32,832 nt of DNA from contig NZ_VYKI01000037.1 in the NCBI RefSeq assembly GCF_008710035.1, forward strand, positions 1-32,832, in the 5' to 3' direction. Positions 13,761 to 22,336 of the stretch are shown here, in pieces; position 1 is the first letter of the stretch; every line of letters starts with the position of its first letter. Both the position numbers and the translations under genes were made by a program. The stretch is from Stenotrophomonas cyclobalanopsidis (GTDB lineage: Bacteria > Pseudomonadota > Gammaproteobacteria > Xanthomonadales > Xanthomonadaceae). Below the pieces are notes generated by a model. That model worked only from the letters and a program-made list of their open reading frames with translations, was not told the DNA's origin and searched no databases.

Positions 13761-16115
13761 ATGAGCGGCAGCGGGGAAGGACGGCAGAAGCAGTCAATGG
13801 GGCGCAATGCGCCGTTGCTGGGGGTGGCGCTGTTGTTGCTGGCCGGCTGGTTCGGTTGGAGCGCCGTGCAGCAGTGGCGGCAGCAGGCCAACGGGGACAC
13901 CCTGGCGCAGGCCCGCGACGAGGCGGTGCAGGGCGTGCAGCAGGCTGCAACCGGCCAGCTGCAGCAGCTGCAGCAGCACCTCAAGGGCGATCGCGTGCAG
14001 CAGTCGCTGCAGGCCGGCGACGCCGCCGGGGCCGCGCAGGCCCTGCGTGAGAGCTGGTCCGGGGTCGAGCAGGTGGACGTGCTGACGGCCGGACTGGCCG
14101 ATGCCTACGTCGATGGCGCGACCTTCGGTTACGGCCGCCTGGCGCTGCTGGAATCGGTGCTGGCCGACGGCAAGCCGGGGCTGCGCGTGGTCCGCGATGG
14201 CGGGGGCAACCGTCTTGGCCTGGCGGCACCGGTGCAGCTGGGCGCGCTGGGCCCGGCCGTCGTCTACGTACGGCAACCGCTGCTGCGCCTGACCGGCCCG
14301 CTGGACCAGGTACGCGCGCCGGCCAGTGGCTTCCTGTCCCTGCGCCAGGGCGCGCACGACATCGTCGCGCACGGTGACGCCCGCCTGGCCGACAGCGCCG
14401 AAGCGATGGCGCGGCCGATCAAGGGCACTCCGCTGCGGCTGACCGCCAGCGTACCGAACATCGAACCGGGCCCGCTGGGCCTGGGCGCCCTGCCAAGTGC
14501 CATCGTGGCGCTGCTGCTGGCCTTCATTGCCGTGCTGCTGGTGGTGGGACGTGGCCGCCTGCCGAAGTCGCTGCCGATGCCGATCCGTCGGGGTGCCGCG
14601 GTCGAGGCCGACCAGGGCCCGACCCTGCGCGAAAGCCTGCAGATGGCCGCGCCGGTCGTGCCGGCTACCGATGCGGCCACCGCCACCGCCGGCGGGCCGC
14701 CCGCGGTACCGCCGCCGCCGGTGGACCTGCCGGCCGACATCTTCCGCGCCTACGACATCCGCGGCGTGGTGGGCACCGAGTTGAACGCGCGCAACGCCGC
14801 GCTGATCGGCCAGGCCATCGGCACCGTCGCCCTCGAACAGGGGCTGCGCGAGGTGGTGATCGGTCGCGATGGCCGCCTGTCCGGCGCAGAGCTGTCGGCC
14901 AGCCTGGCCGAAGGCGTGCGCCGCGCCGGCTGTTCGGTCATCGACATCGGCCTGGCGCCGACGCCGCTGGTCTACTTCGCTGCCTTCCACCTGCGCACGG
15001 GCACCTGCGTGGCGGTGACCGGCAGCCACAACCCGCCCGAATACAACGGCTTCAAGGTGGTCATCGGCGGCGAAACGCTGTCCGGCGATGCGATCACCGA
15101 TCTGTACCAGCGCATCAGCGAAGGCCGCCTTGCCCAGGCCGCCGAGCCGGGCGACTACCAGCAGCGCGAGGTCGCTGCCGACTACATCCAGCGCATTGCC
15201 GACGACGTGCAGCTGGACCGCCCGTTGAAGGTGGTGGCCGACGCCGGCAACGGCGTGGCCGGTGCATTCGCCCCGCAGCTGCTGGAAGCGATCGGCGCCG
15301 AGGTCATCCCGCTGTACTGCGATGTCGACGGCACCTTCCCCAACCATCACCCCGATCCCAGCGAACCGGCCAACCTCGAAGACCTGGTGCAGACGGTCAA
15401 GCGCTTCGGCGCCGACCTCGGCGTGGCCTTCGATGGCGATGGCGACCGCCTGGGCGTGGTCACCGGTGAAGGCAGGATCATCCATGCCGACCGGCTGCTG
15501 ATGCTGTTCGCTGCCGACGTGCTGATGCGCAACCCAGGCGCGATGGTGATCTACGACGTGAAGTGCACTGGCAAGCTCTCCGACCACGTGCTGCGCAACG
15601 GTGGCAGCCCGCTGATGTGGAAGACCGGCCATTCGCTGATGAAGGCGAAGATGCGCGAGACCGATGCCGAACTGGCTGGCGAGATGAGCGGCCACTTCTT
15701 CTTCAAGGAACGCTGGTTCGGTTTCGATGACGGCCTGTACGCCGCCGCCCGCCTGCTGGAAATCCTCGCCCAGCGCGAAGAGACGCCGCACGAGGTGCTG
15801 GAGGAGCTGCCGGACATGGTGTCCACGCCGGAACTGAAGGTGCCGGTGGCGTCCGGGACGCCGCATGCGCTGGTGGCGATGCTGGTGGCCGCGGCGCAAT
15901 CGCCGGACAACCCTTACGTGGGCGGTCGCCTGTCGACCATCGATGGCCTGCGCGTGGACTACCCCGATGGCTGGGGCCTGGTGCGCGCCTCCAACACCAC
16001 CCCGGTGCTGGTGCTGCGTTTCGAAGGCAACGACGAGGCCGCACTGCAGCGCATCCAGGCGCTGTTCCGCAGCCAGCTGCAGGGCCTGCTGGGCGACACC
16101 GCGCTGGGCTTCTGA
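13761..16115 (+). CDS. algC: Phosphomannomutase/phosphoglucomutase with membrane-anchored N-terminal extension
   Basis: The protein has 784 residues. The C-terminal ~460 residues (from DIFRAYDIRG, about 326) form a complete AlgC-type alpha-D-phosphohexomutase: phosphoserine loop VTGSHNPPEYNG (Ser422), metal loop DGDGDR (558-563), sugar loop GEMSGH (640-645) and phosphate-binding RASNTTPVLVLRFE near the end. It interconverts mannose and glucose 1- and 6-phosphates for LPS and exopolysaccharide. The N-terminal ~325 residues are extra relative to the classic 463-residue AlgC. They comprise a membrane helix (17-35), a probable periplasmic domain of about 205 residues, a second helix (245-264) and an Ala/Pro-rich linker. 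Long AlgC forms are known in some pseudomonads and xanthomonads. It is the last gene of the coaBC-dut operon. Confidence 0.93.
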   Translation: MSGSGEGRQKQSMGRNAPLLGVALLLLAGWFGWSAVQQWRQQANGDTLAQARDEAVQGVQQAATGQLQQLQQHLKGDRVQQSLQAGDAAGAAQALRESWSGVEQVDVLTAGLADAYVDGATFGYGRLALLESVLADGKPGLRVVRDGGGNRLGLAAPVQLGALGPAVVYVRQPLLRLTGPLDQVRAPASGFLSLRQGAHDIVAHGDARLADSAEAMARPIKGTPLRLTASVPNIEPGPLGLGALPSAIVALLLAFIAVLLVVGRGRLPKSLPMPIRRGAAVEADQGPTLRESLQMAAPVVPATDAATATAGGPPAVPPPPVDLPADIFRAYDIRGVVGTELNARNAALIGQAIGTVALEQGLREVVIGRDGRLSGAELSASLAEGVRRAGCSVIDIGLAPTPLVYFAAFHLRTGTCVAVTGSHNPPEYNGFKVVIGGETLSGDAITDLYQRISEGRLAQAAEPGDYQQREVAADYIQRIADDVQLDRPLKVVADAGNGVAGAFAPQLLEAIGAEVIPLYCDVDGTFPNHHPDPSEPANLEDLVQTVKRFGADLGVAFDGDGDRLGVVTGEGRIIHADRLLMLFAADVLMRNPGAMVIYDVKCTGKLSDHVLRNGGSPLMWKTGHSLMKAKMRETDAELAGEMSGHFFFKERWFGFDDGLYAAARLLEILAQREETPHEVLEELPDMVSTPELKVPVASGTPHALVAMLVAAAQSPDNPYVGGRLSTIDGLRVDYPDGWGLVRASNTTPVLVLRFEGNDEAALQRIQALFRSQLQGLLGDTALGF

Positions 16116-16121
16116 TCGATC

Positions 16122-16160
16122 GGGGTCGGATCCCGTTGCAACGCAACGGGCTCTGGCCCC
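16122..16160. repeat. Intergenic inverted repeat, copy 2
   Basis: A 39-bp imperfect palindrome beginning GGGGTCGGATCCCGTTGC and ending in GGGCTCTGGCCCC. It is the same family as the element at 5422-5462; the loop and inner arms differ while keeping the ability to pair (CCCGTTGC with GCAACGGG). It lies between the convergent ends of algC and kdpE and may act as a terminator for one or both. Confidence 0.6.
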
Positions 16161-16200
16161 AAGTTCCAGAATGACGGTGCCGCCCGTTGGTCGGCACGCC

Positions 16201-16914
16201 TCACCCCTTGAACCGCAACCCCACGCCCGGTTCGGTGAACAGATAGCGCGAATCCAGCGCCGAATCGCCCAGCTTGTGCCGCAGCTTGCCGACCAGGATG
16301 CGCAGGTAGTGCGTGTCGTGCTGGTGGGTCGGCCCCCAGATCTCCTGCAGGATCTGCGGCTGGGTCACCACCCGCCCGGCATTGCGCAGCAGCAGTGACA
16401 GCAGCGCGTACTCCTTGCGCGTCAGCGCCACCGGCTCGCCATCGATCGCCACTTCGCGGCGCACCAGGTCCACGTGCAGGTGGCCATCATCGAACACCGG
16501 CGGGGTGCCGTCGCTGGGCACGCTGCGGGTACGCAGCAGGGCCCGCACCCGGGCCATCAGCTCCTGCGTGCCGAACGGCTTGGTCACGTAGTCATTGGCG
16601 CCGGTATCCAGCGCCCGCACCTTCTCGTCCTCGCCGGCGCGCACGGTCAGCATGATCACCGGCACCTGGCTCCACTGCCGCAGCTGCGCCAGCACCTCAT
16701 GGCCTTCCATGTCCGGCAGGCCGATATCGAGGATCACCAGGTCCATGTCCTCGCTGGCGGCCATTTCCAGGCCTTCCTGGCCGGTGGCGGCCTGGCGCAC
16801 CTGGTAGCCCTGCGCGCGCAGGCTGATGTCCAGGAACCGGCGGATCTGGGTTTCATCGTCGATCACCAGCACGCGCGCGGCCGGCACGCTGGCATCAATC
16901 GGGGTCGGGCTCAT
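16201..16914 (-). CDS. kdpE: Response regulator KdpE
   Basis: The 237-residue OmpR-family regulator has a receiver domain (about 13-125; acidic pair Asp19/Asp20 in VLVIDDE, phosphoacceptor Asp63 in VILDIGLPD, Thr in IMLTVRAG, Lys in YVTKPFG). A winged-helix DNA-binding domain follows (about 140-236; LTRKEYALLSLLLRNAGRVV, HYLRILVGKLRHKLGD). It activates the kdpFABC genes when phosphorylated by KdpD under potassium limitation or salt stress. It overlaps the 3' end of kdpD by 20 bp, so translation is probably coupled. It is the last gene of kdpFABCDE. Confidence 0.96.
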   Translation of the reverse strand: MSPTPIDASVPAARVLVIDDETQIRRFLDISLRAQGYQVRQAATGQEGLEMAASEDMDLVILDIGLPDMEGHEVLAQLRQWSQVPVIMLTVRAGEDEKVRALDTGANDYVTKPFGTQELMARVRALLRTRSVPSDGTPPVFDDGHLHVDLVRREVAIDGEPVALTRKEYALLSLLLRNAGRVVTQPQILQEIWGPTHQHDTHYLRILVGKLRHKLGDSALDSRYLFTEPGVGLRFKG

Positions 16915-19579
16915 CGTGGGCAGCTGGCTTGAGCAGGGGCAGGGTGATGCGGATCAGGGTACCGCGACCGTCGCGTCCGGGCAGCGCCTGCACGCTGCCG
17001 CCGTGGGCGCCGATCATGCCCTGGCAGATGGTCAGGCCCAGGCCGGTGCCGTGGCGGCCGCGGTCGCCGCGCTCGACGCTGTAGAACATGTCGAAGATGC
17101 GCGCGCGCTCGTCATCCGGAATGCCGGGGCCGGCATCGATCACGTCGATGCGCAGCTGCCCGTCCCGTTCGCGTGCCTGCACCTGCACCGGCGCATCGGG
17201 CGGCGAGAACTTGGCGGCGTTCTCCATCACGTTGAACACCGCCTGTTCCACCAGCGCCGGGTGCACCCAGATCGGCGCCAGCGTGGAAGGAATATCCAGT
17301 TCCAGCCTCACCTTGGGCTGGTAGCGCTGCAGGCGCCGCGCGGCCGAGCCAATCAGCTCGTCCACGCCGATCCAGTCGCGGTTGATGGTCAGCCCTTCGT
17401 GGCCGAGCCGGGTCATGTCCAGCAGGTTCTGGATGTAGCGGTCCAGGCGCTCGCCTTCGACCAGGATGGTGTCCAGCAGCGCACGCCGGTCGGCCGCGTC
17501 CATCGCCGTGCCATAGCTGGCCAGGCTGTCGGCCGAACCGATCATCGCCGCCAGCGGCGAACGCAGGTCGTGCGATACCGAAGACAGCAAAGCCGAGCGC
17601 AGCCGCTCGGTCTCATTGCTCACATGCGCCTGCTCCAGCTCGGCCACCAGCCGCGTGCGCAGTGCGGCCTGGGCGATGTCATCGACCATCGCTTCGGCCA
17701 GCTGGCGCTGCTCGGGCAGCAGGCGCGCCTGCGCACCGGGCAGGTACAGGCCGGCCACGCCCACGGCGCGGTCCTCGCCATCGAGCAGCGGCAGGAACCA
17801 CCACTGCGCGCCGGCCAGCGTATCGGTGAAGCGGCCGCTGGGCTGGCCGTGGCGCAGAGCCCAGTCGGCGGCGGCCAGGTCGGTATCGCCGGGCTGGGCG
17901 CGGCCGCCGGTGGCGGTGTCGGCGCCAATCCGCAGCCACGCCGGCACGTCCATCGCCTGTTCCAGCGCCTGCCTGCCGGCCTGCGCGACCTCGCCGTTGC
18001 CGGCCGCGCTGGCCAGCTGCCGCCCGAGCTGCTGGCGCGCACGCGCATGGCGGTTGGCCGCGCGCAGGGCGATCACCTGCATGCGCAGGCGCGAGGCCAG
18101 GCGCCCGGCCACCAGCGCCGCTGCGAGGAACAGGAACACGGTGATTACGCCCTGCCGCGCACCGATGGCGAAGGTGAAACGCGGCGCGATGAACAGGAAG
18201 TTGTAGGCCAGGAAGCAGAGGATGGCCGCCATCACCGCCACGCTGGCGCGGGTGCGTGCAGCCACCAGCACCACCGCTACGATGAACACCATCGACAGGT
18301 CGGCCATGCCGACCCAGCGTTCGCCCAGCCACGCCACTGCGCAGGCCAGCGCCGTGGCCAACAGCGCCTGCAGCGGCTCGTGGCTGATCCCGCGCATCGG
18401 TGGCAGCAGGCCTTCGCGGCGCGCGCGTGCGCGTGCCTGCGGCGTGCTGATGATGGTGATCTCGTAGTGCGCGCCGCGCTGGATCAGCTGCTGGGTCAGC
18501 GTGCGGTTGAACATCCGCGCCAGCGGCCGCTCGCGGGTGCGTCCCAGCACCAGGGTCGACACACCGTTGTGCGCGGCATGGTCGAGCAGGGCATCGGCGA
18601 TGCTCGAGCCATGCAGCAGTTCGGCATCGCCACCCAGCCGCCGGGCCAGTGCGAAGGCGGCATCGATCTCGCGGCGTGTGGCCTCGTCCTGGCGCCGGCC
18701 CTGCACGGTCACCACCGTCCACGGTGCGTCACGGCGTTCGGCGATGCGTCGCGCTACCCGCACCAGGTATTCGCTCTGGCCACCGCCATCGATGGCCACC
18801 AGCACACCGCGGCGCAGCGGCAGGTTGCCTTCGCCGCGGGCGGCGCGGGTCTCGCGCAGGCTGCTGTCGACCCGGTCGGCCGCTTCCTGCATCGCCAGTT
18901 CGCGCAGCGCGGTCAGGTTGGCCGGCGAGAAGAACGCCTGCAGTGCCTGCGCGGCCTGCTCGGGCACGTACACCTTGCCCTGCTGCAGGCGCGCGATCAG
19001 CTCGCGCGGCGGCAGGTCCACCAGCACGATGTCGTGCAGGCGGTCGAGCACGCCGTCGGGCACGGTCTCGCTCACCCGTACGCCGGTGATGCGCATCACC
19101 ACGTCGTTGAGGCTTTCCAGGTGCTGGATGTTGACCGTGGTCCAGACGTCGATGCCGGCGTCCAGCAGCTCCATCACGTCCTGCCAGCGCCGCTCGTGGC
19201 GGCTGCCGGGTGCATTGCGATGGGCCAGTTCGTCCACCAGTACCAGCGCGGGATGGCGCTCCAGCACCGCGTCCAGGTCCATCTCCAGCAGCGCATGGCC
19301 GTGGTAGGCCACGTCCTTCAGCGGCAGCTGCGGCAGGCCTTCCAGCAGGGCCTGGGTATCCACCCGGCCGTGCGTCTCGACCAGCCCCACCACCAGGTCC
19401 GCGCCACGGCGCAGCTGTTCCTGCGCGCGGGTCAGCATGGTGTAGGTCTTGCCTACGCCCGGCGCCGCGCCGAGGAACACGGTCAGCTTGCCGCCGGCCT
19501 CGCGCTGCAGGCCTTCCACCAGGGCATCGGCCTGGCGGGTACGCGCATCATTCATCGCCGCTGCTGTCATGGCCGCCAT
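16895..19579 (-). CDS. kdpD: Sensor histidine kinase KdpD
   Basis: The 894-residue protein has the full KdpD plan. The cytoplasmic N-terminal KdpD domain has a Walker A motif (GAAPGVGKT) and LVDELAHRN, followed by a universal-stress-like domain (about 250-375). Four closely spaced membrane segments (DUF4118, about 395-500) are followed by a GAF-like region. The HisKA domain holds the phosphorylated His in SSVSHDLRSPLAAM, and an HATPase domain contains NVMENAAKFSP, DAGPGIPDDE and GTGLGLTICQG. It phosphorylates KdpE in response to potassium limitation. The start is uncertain: ATGs at 19579, 19570 and 19555 are possible and none has a strong ribosome-binding site. kdpC ends 27 bp before the first of these. 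Confidence 0.96.
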   Translation of the reverse strand: MAAMTAAAMNDARTRQADALVEGLQREAGGKLTVFLGAAPGVGKTYTMLTRAQEQLRRGADLVVGLVETHGRVDTQALLEGLPQLPLKDVAYHGHALLEMDLDAVLERHPALVLVDELAHRNAPGSRHERRWQDVMELLDAGIDVWTTVNIQHLESLNDVVMRITGVRVSETVPDGVLDRLHDIVLVDLPPRELIARLQQGKVYVPEQAAQALQAFFSPANLTALRELAMQEAADRVDSSLRETRAARGEGNLPLRRGVLVAIDGGGQSEYLVRVARRIAERRDAPWTVVTVQGRRQDEATRREIDAAFALARRLGGDAELLHGSSIADALLDHAAHNGVSTLVLGRTRERPLARMFNRTLTQQLIQRGAHYEITIISTPQARARARREGLLPPMRGISHEPLQALLATALACAVAWLGERWVGMADLSMVFIVAVVLVAARTRASVAVMAAILCFLAYNFLFIAPRFTFAIGARQGVITVFLFLAAALVAGRLASRLRMQVIALRAANRHARARQQLGRQLASAAGNGEVAQAGRQALEQAMDVPAWLRIGADTATGGRAQPGDTDLAAADWALRHGQPSGRFTDTLAGAQWWFLPLLDGEDRAVGVAGLYLPGAQARLLPEQRQLAEAMVDDIAQAALRTRLVAELEQAHVSNETERLRSALLSSVSHDLRSPLAAMIGSADSLASYGTAMDAADRRALLDTILVEGERLDRYIQNLLDMTRLGHEGLTINRDWIGVDELIGSAARRLQRYQPKVRLELDIPSTLAPIWVHPALVEQAVFNVMENAAKFSPPDAPVQVQARERDGQLRIDVIDAGPGIPDDERARIFDMFYSVERGDRGRHGTGLGLTICQGMIGAHGGSVQALPGRDGRGTLIRITLPLLKPAAHDEPDPD

Positions 19580-19606
19580 TGTGCGCGCCGCCGGTGCAGG
19601 CGGGCA

Positions 19607-20257
19607 TCACGGTGCCTTCGCCGCCTGGTCCAGGGCGAAGTTCAAGGTCACCACGTTCACCCGCGGCTGCCCGAACACGCCCCACTGGCGGCCTTCGGTA
19701 TGCGCCTGCAGCAGCGCCTGCACGCGTTCCACCGGCAGGCCGCGCGCACGCGCCACGCGGGCCACCTGCACCTGTGCGGCAGCTGGTGACAGCTGCGGGT
19801 CCAGGCCGCCGCCGGACTGGGTGACCAGATCGGCCGGCACCTGCGCCGGGCTCACGCCTTCGCGCGCGGCCACCGCGGCGGTGCTGGCGGCCACGCGCTC
19901 GGCCAGCGCCGGGTTGCTGCGGGCCAGGTTGGAGCCGGCCGCGGCCATCGGGTCGTAATTGGCCGCCGACGGCCGCGCCTGGAAGTAGCCATCGCCGTTG
20001 AACGGCTGCGCCAGCCACGCCGAGCCGCGCACCTGGCCACCGCCATCGCGCAGCAGGCTGCCTTCGGCCTGGGTCGGGTAGCTCAGGCCGGCAAAACCGG
20101 TGGCAATGCCAGCGTAGGCCGCACCGGCCAGCAGCAGGGTGGCGACGCCCAGGCCGATCGCCGGGCGCCAGCTGGCATCGTCCTGCAGGCGCGCCACGCG
20201 GGCCTCTGCCGGATGTTCGCGGGGCAGGGAAGAAGAAGTGGAGACAGAACGGTTCAT
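19607..20257 (-). CDS. kdpC: Potassium-transporting ATPase subunit KdpC
   Basis: The 216-residue inner-membrane protein has one N-terminal transmembrane helix (about 33-55, AIGLGVATLLLAGAAYAGIA) and a periplasmic domain with family signatures (SAWLAQPFNGDGYFQARPSA, GSNLARSNP, VTQSGGGLDPQLSPAAA, VNVVTLNFAL). KdpC stabilises the KdpFABC complex. The N terminus before the helix is about 30 residues longer than in E. coli. It overlaps kdpB by 4 bp. Confidence 0.96.
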   Translation of the reverse strand: MNRSVSTSSSLPREHPAEARVARLQDDASWRPAIGLGVATLLLAGAAYAGIATGFAGLSYPTQAEGSLLRDGGGQVRGSAWLAQPFNGDGYFQARPSAANYDPMAAAGSNLARSNPALAERVAASTAAVAAREGVSPAQVPADLVTQSGGGLDPQLSPAAAQVQVARVARARGLPVERVQALLQAHTEGRQWGVFGQPRVNVVTLNFALDQAAKAP

Positions 20258-22326
20258 GCGCCGAATACCAGGACAAGAAGGAGGTCGATCAGCTTGATTG
20301 CCGCGAACGGCAGCAGCACGCCACCGAGGCCGTACACCAGCATGTTCCGGCGCAGCAGCGCGGTTGCCGTGGCCGGGCGGAAGCGCACGCCACGCAGGGC
20401 GAGCGGGATCAGGGCGGGAATCACCAGGGCGTTGAAGATCAGCGCCGCCAGCACCGCGTTGCGCGGGCTCGACAGCTGCATCACGTTCAACGCGGCCATG
20501 GTCGGAACCGCAGCAGCAAACAGCGCCGGCAGGATCGCGAAGTACTTGGATACGTCGTTGGCCAGCGAGAAGGTGGTCAGCGCGCCGCGGGTGATCAGCT
20601 GCTGCTTGCCCACTTCCACCACCGCCAGCAGCTTGGCCGGGTCCGAATCGAGGTCGACCATGTTGCCGGCCTCCTTCGCCGCCTGCGTGCCGGAGTTCAT
20701 CGCCAGGCCGATGTCGGCCTGGGCCAGCGCCGGCGCATCGTTGGTGCCATCGCCGACCATCGCCACCAGGCGGCCACCGGCCTGTTCCTGGCGGATGCGC
20801 GCCAGCTTGTCTTCCGGGCGTGCCTCGGCGATGTAGTCGTCGACGCCGGCTTCGGCGGCAATCGCGGCAGCGGTCAGCGGGTTGTCGCCGGTGATCATCA
20901 CCGTGCGGATGCCCATCGCCCGCAGCTGCGCGAACTTCTCGCGCATGCCGTGCTTGACCACGTCGGACAGCTCGATCACGCCCAGCACATGGCGGCCCTC
21001 GGCCACCACCAGCGGGGTGGCACCGTTGCGCGCCACCTGTTCGACCCGCCCGGCCAGTTCGGCCGGCACCGTGCCGCCCAGACCCTGCACGTGGTTGCGG
21101 ATCGCATCCAGCGCGCCCTTGCGGATCTGCCGGCCGGGCTCCTGATCAGGCTGGGCCAGGTCGACGCCGGACATGCGGGTCTGTGCACTGAAGGCCAGGT
21201 ACTGGGCCTGCTCTGGTTCGGCGGTGCTGCAGCCCTGCTCGCGTGCCAGGCGCACGATGGATTTGCCTTCCGGGGTCGGGTCGGCCAGCGAGGACAGCAG
21301 CGCCGCTTCGCGCAGCTGGCTGGCATCGATGCCGGCCAACGGGTGGAAGTGGCTGGCCTGGCGGTCGCCGTAGGTGATGGTGCCGGTCTTGTCCAGCAAC
21401 AGCACGTCGACGTCGCCAGCCACTTCCACCGCCTTGCCCGACTTGGCCAGCACGTTGGCGGCCAGCGCACGGTTCATGCCGGCAATACCGATCGCCGGCA
21501 GCAGGCCACCGATGGTGGTCGGGATCAGGCACACCAGCAGCGCGATCAGCAGCAGCGGATCGACCTGGACGCCGACGTAGGCGCCGATCGCCGGCAGGGT
21601 CGCCACCACCACCAGGAAGGTCAGCGTCATCGCCGCCAGTAGCAGGGTCAGCGCGACCTCGTTGGGGGTCTTCTGCCGGTTGGCGCCTTCCACCAGCGCG
21701 ATCATCCGGTCCAGGAAGCTGTGGCCCGGCTCGGCGGTCACCCGCACGATGATCTGGTCGGACAGCACCTTGGTGCCGCCGATCACGCCGGAGCGGTCGG
21801 TGCCGGCCTCGCGCAGCACCGGCGCCGATTCACCGGTCACCGCCGCTTCGTTGATGGTGGCCAGGCCCTGCACGATCTCGCCATCGGCCGGCACCAGCTC
21901 GCCGGCACTGACGATCACATGGTCGCCCGGGCGCAGCTCCGCAGCGGCCACCCGGGTTTCGGCCGCACCCGGCTGCGGGGCGGCCAGGCGGCGTGCCACC
22001 AGGTCCTGGCGGGCACGGCGCAGCGAGGCGGCCTGGCCGCGGCCGCGCGCTTCGGCCACCGCTTCGGCGAAGTTGCCGAACAACACGGTCACCAGCAGGA
22101 TCGCGGTCACCGCCAGGCCGAAGCCCAGCGGCGCGTTGCCGGTCAGGGTGACGATGGCGGCGACGATCGTGCCGGCCATCACCACCGCCATCACCGGGCT
22201 GCGCACCAGGTGCATCGGCGCGAGCTTGCGCACCGCTTCCACCAGTGCACGGCGCAGGCCGGCGGCATCGAGCAGGGCAGGGCGCGGGGCAAGGGAACTG
22301 CGGGAAGAACTTGCGTGGGTACTCAT
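20254..22326 (-). CDS. kdpB: Potassium-transporting P-type ATPase subunit KdpB
   Basis: The 690-residue catalytic subunit hydrolyses ATP to drive high-affinity K+ uptake. Motifs present include the actuator TGES (164-167), the phosphorylation site DKTGT (Asp312), the hinge GDGTNDAPALAQADIGLAM, and the M4-equivalent CLIPTTIGGL stretch typical of KdpB. Hydrophobic segments lie near 45-85, 225-285 and at the C terminus, as in family members. The Ser of TGES, which in E. coli KdpB is phosphorylated to inhibit the pump at high K+, is present. The gene lies 10 bp after kdpA and overlaps kdpC by 4 bp. Confidence 0.98.
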   Translation of the reverse strand: MSTHASSSRSSLAPRPALLDAAGLRRALVEAVRKLAPMHLVRSPVMAVVMAGTIVAAIVTLTGNAPLGFGLAVTAILLVTVLFGNFAEAVAEARGRGQAASLRRARQDLVARRLAAPQPGAAETRVAAAELRPGDHVIVSAGELVPADGEIVQGLATINEAAVTGESAPVLREAGTDRSGVIGGTKVLSDQIIVRVTAEPGHSFLDRMIALVEGANRQKTPNEVALTLLLAAMTLTFLVVVATLPAIGAYVGVQVDPLLLIALLVCLIPTTIGGLLPAIGIAGMNRALAANVLAKSGKAVEVAGDVDVLLLDKTGTITYGDRQASHFHPLAGIDASQLREAALLSSLADPTPEGKSIVRLAREQGCSTAEPEQAQYLAFSAQTRMSGVDLAQPDQEPGRQIRKGALDAIRNHVQGLGGTVPAELAGRVEQVARNGATPLVVAEGRHVLGVIELSDVVKHGMREKFAQLRAMGIRTVMITGDNPLTAAAIAAEAGVDDYIAEARPEDKLARIRQEQAGGRLVAMVGDGTNDAPALAQADIGLAMNSGTQAAKEAGNMVDLDSDPAKLLAVVEVGKQQLITRGALTTFSLANDVSKYFAILPALFAAAVPTMAALNVMQLSSPRNAVLAALIFNALVIPALIPLALRGVRFRPATATALLRRNMLVYGLGGVLLPFAAIKLIDLLLVLVFGA

Positions 22327-22336
22327 CAGGGTGTCC

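Noticed and set aside
16826..19789. A 987-codon open frame on the plus strand opposite kdpD
   Set aside because: It is the complement of kdpD, whose domains and motifs are clear. The translation is rich in His, Gln, Arg and Ala with no recognisable domain, as expected of a GC-rich shadow frame.
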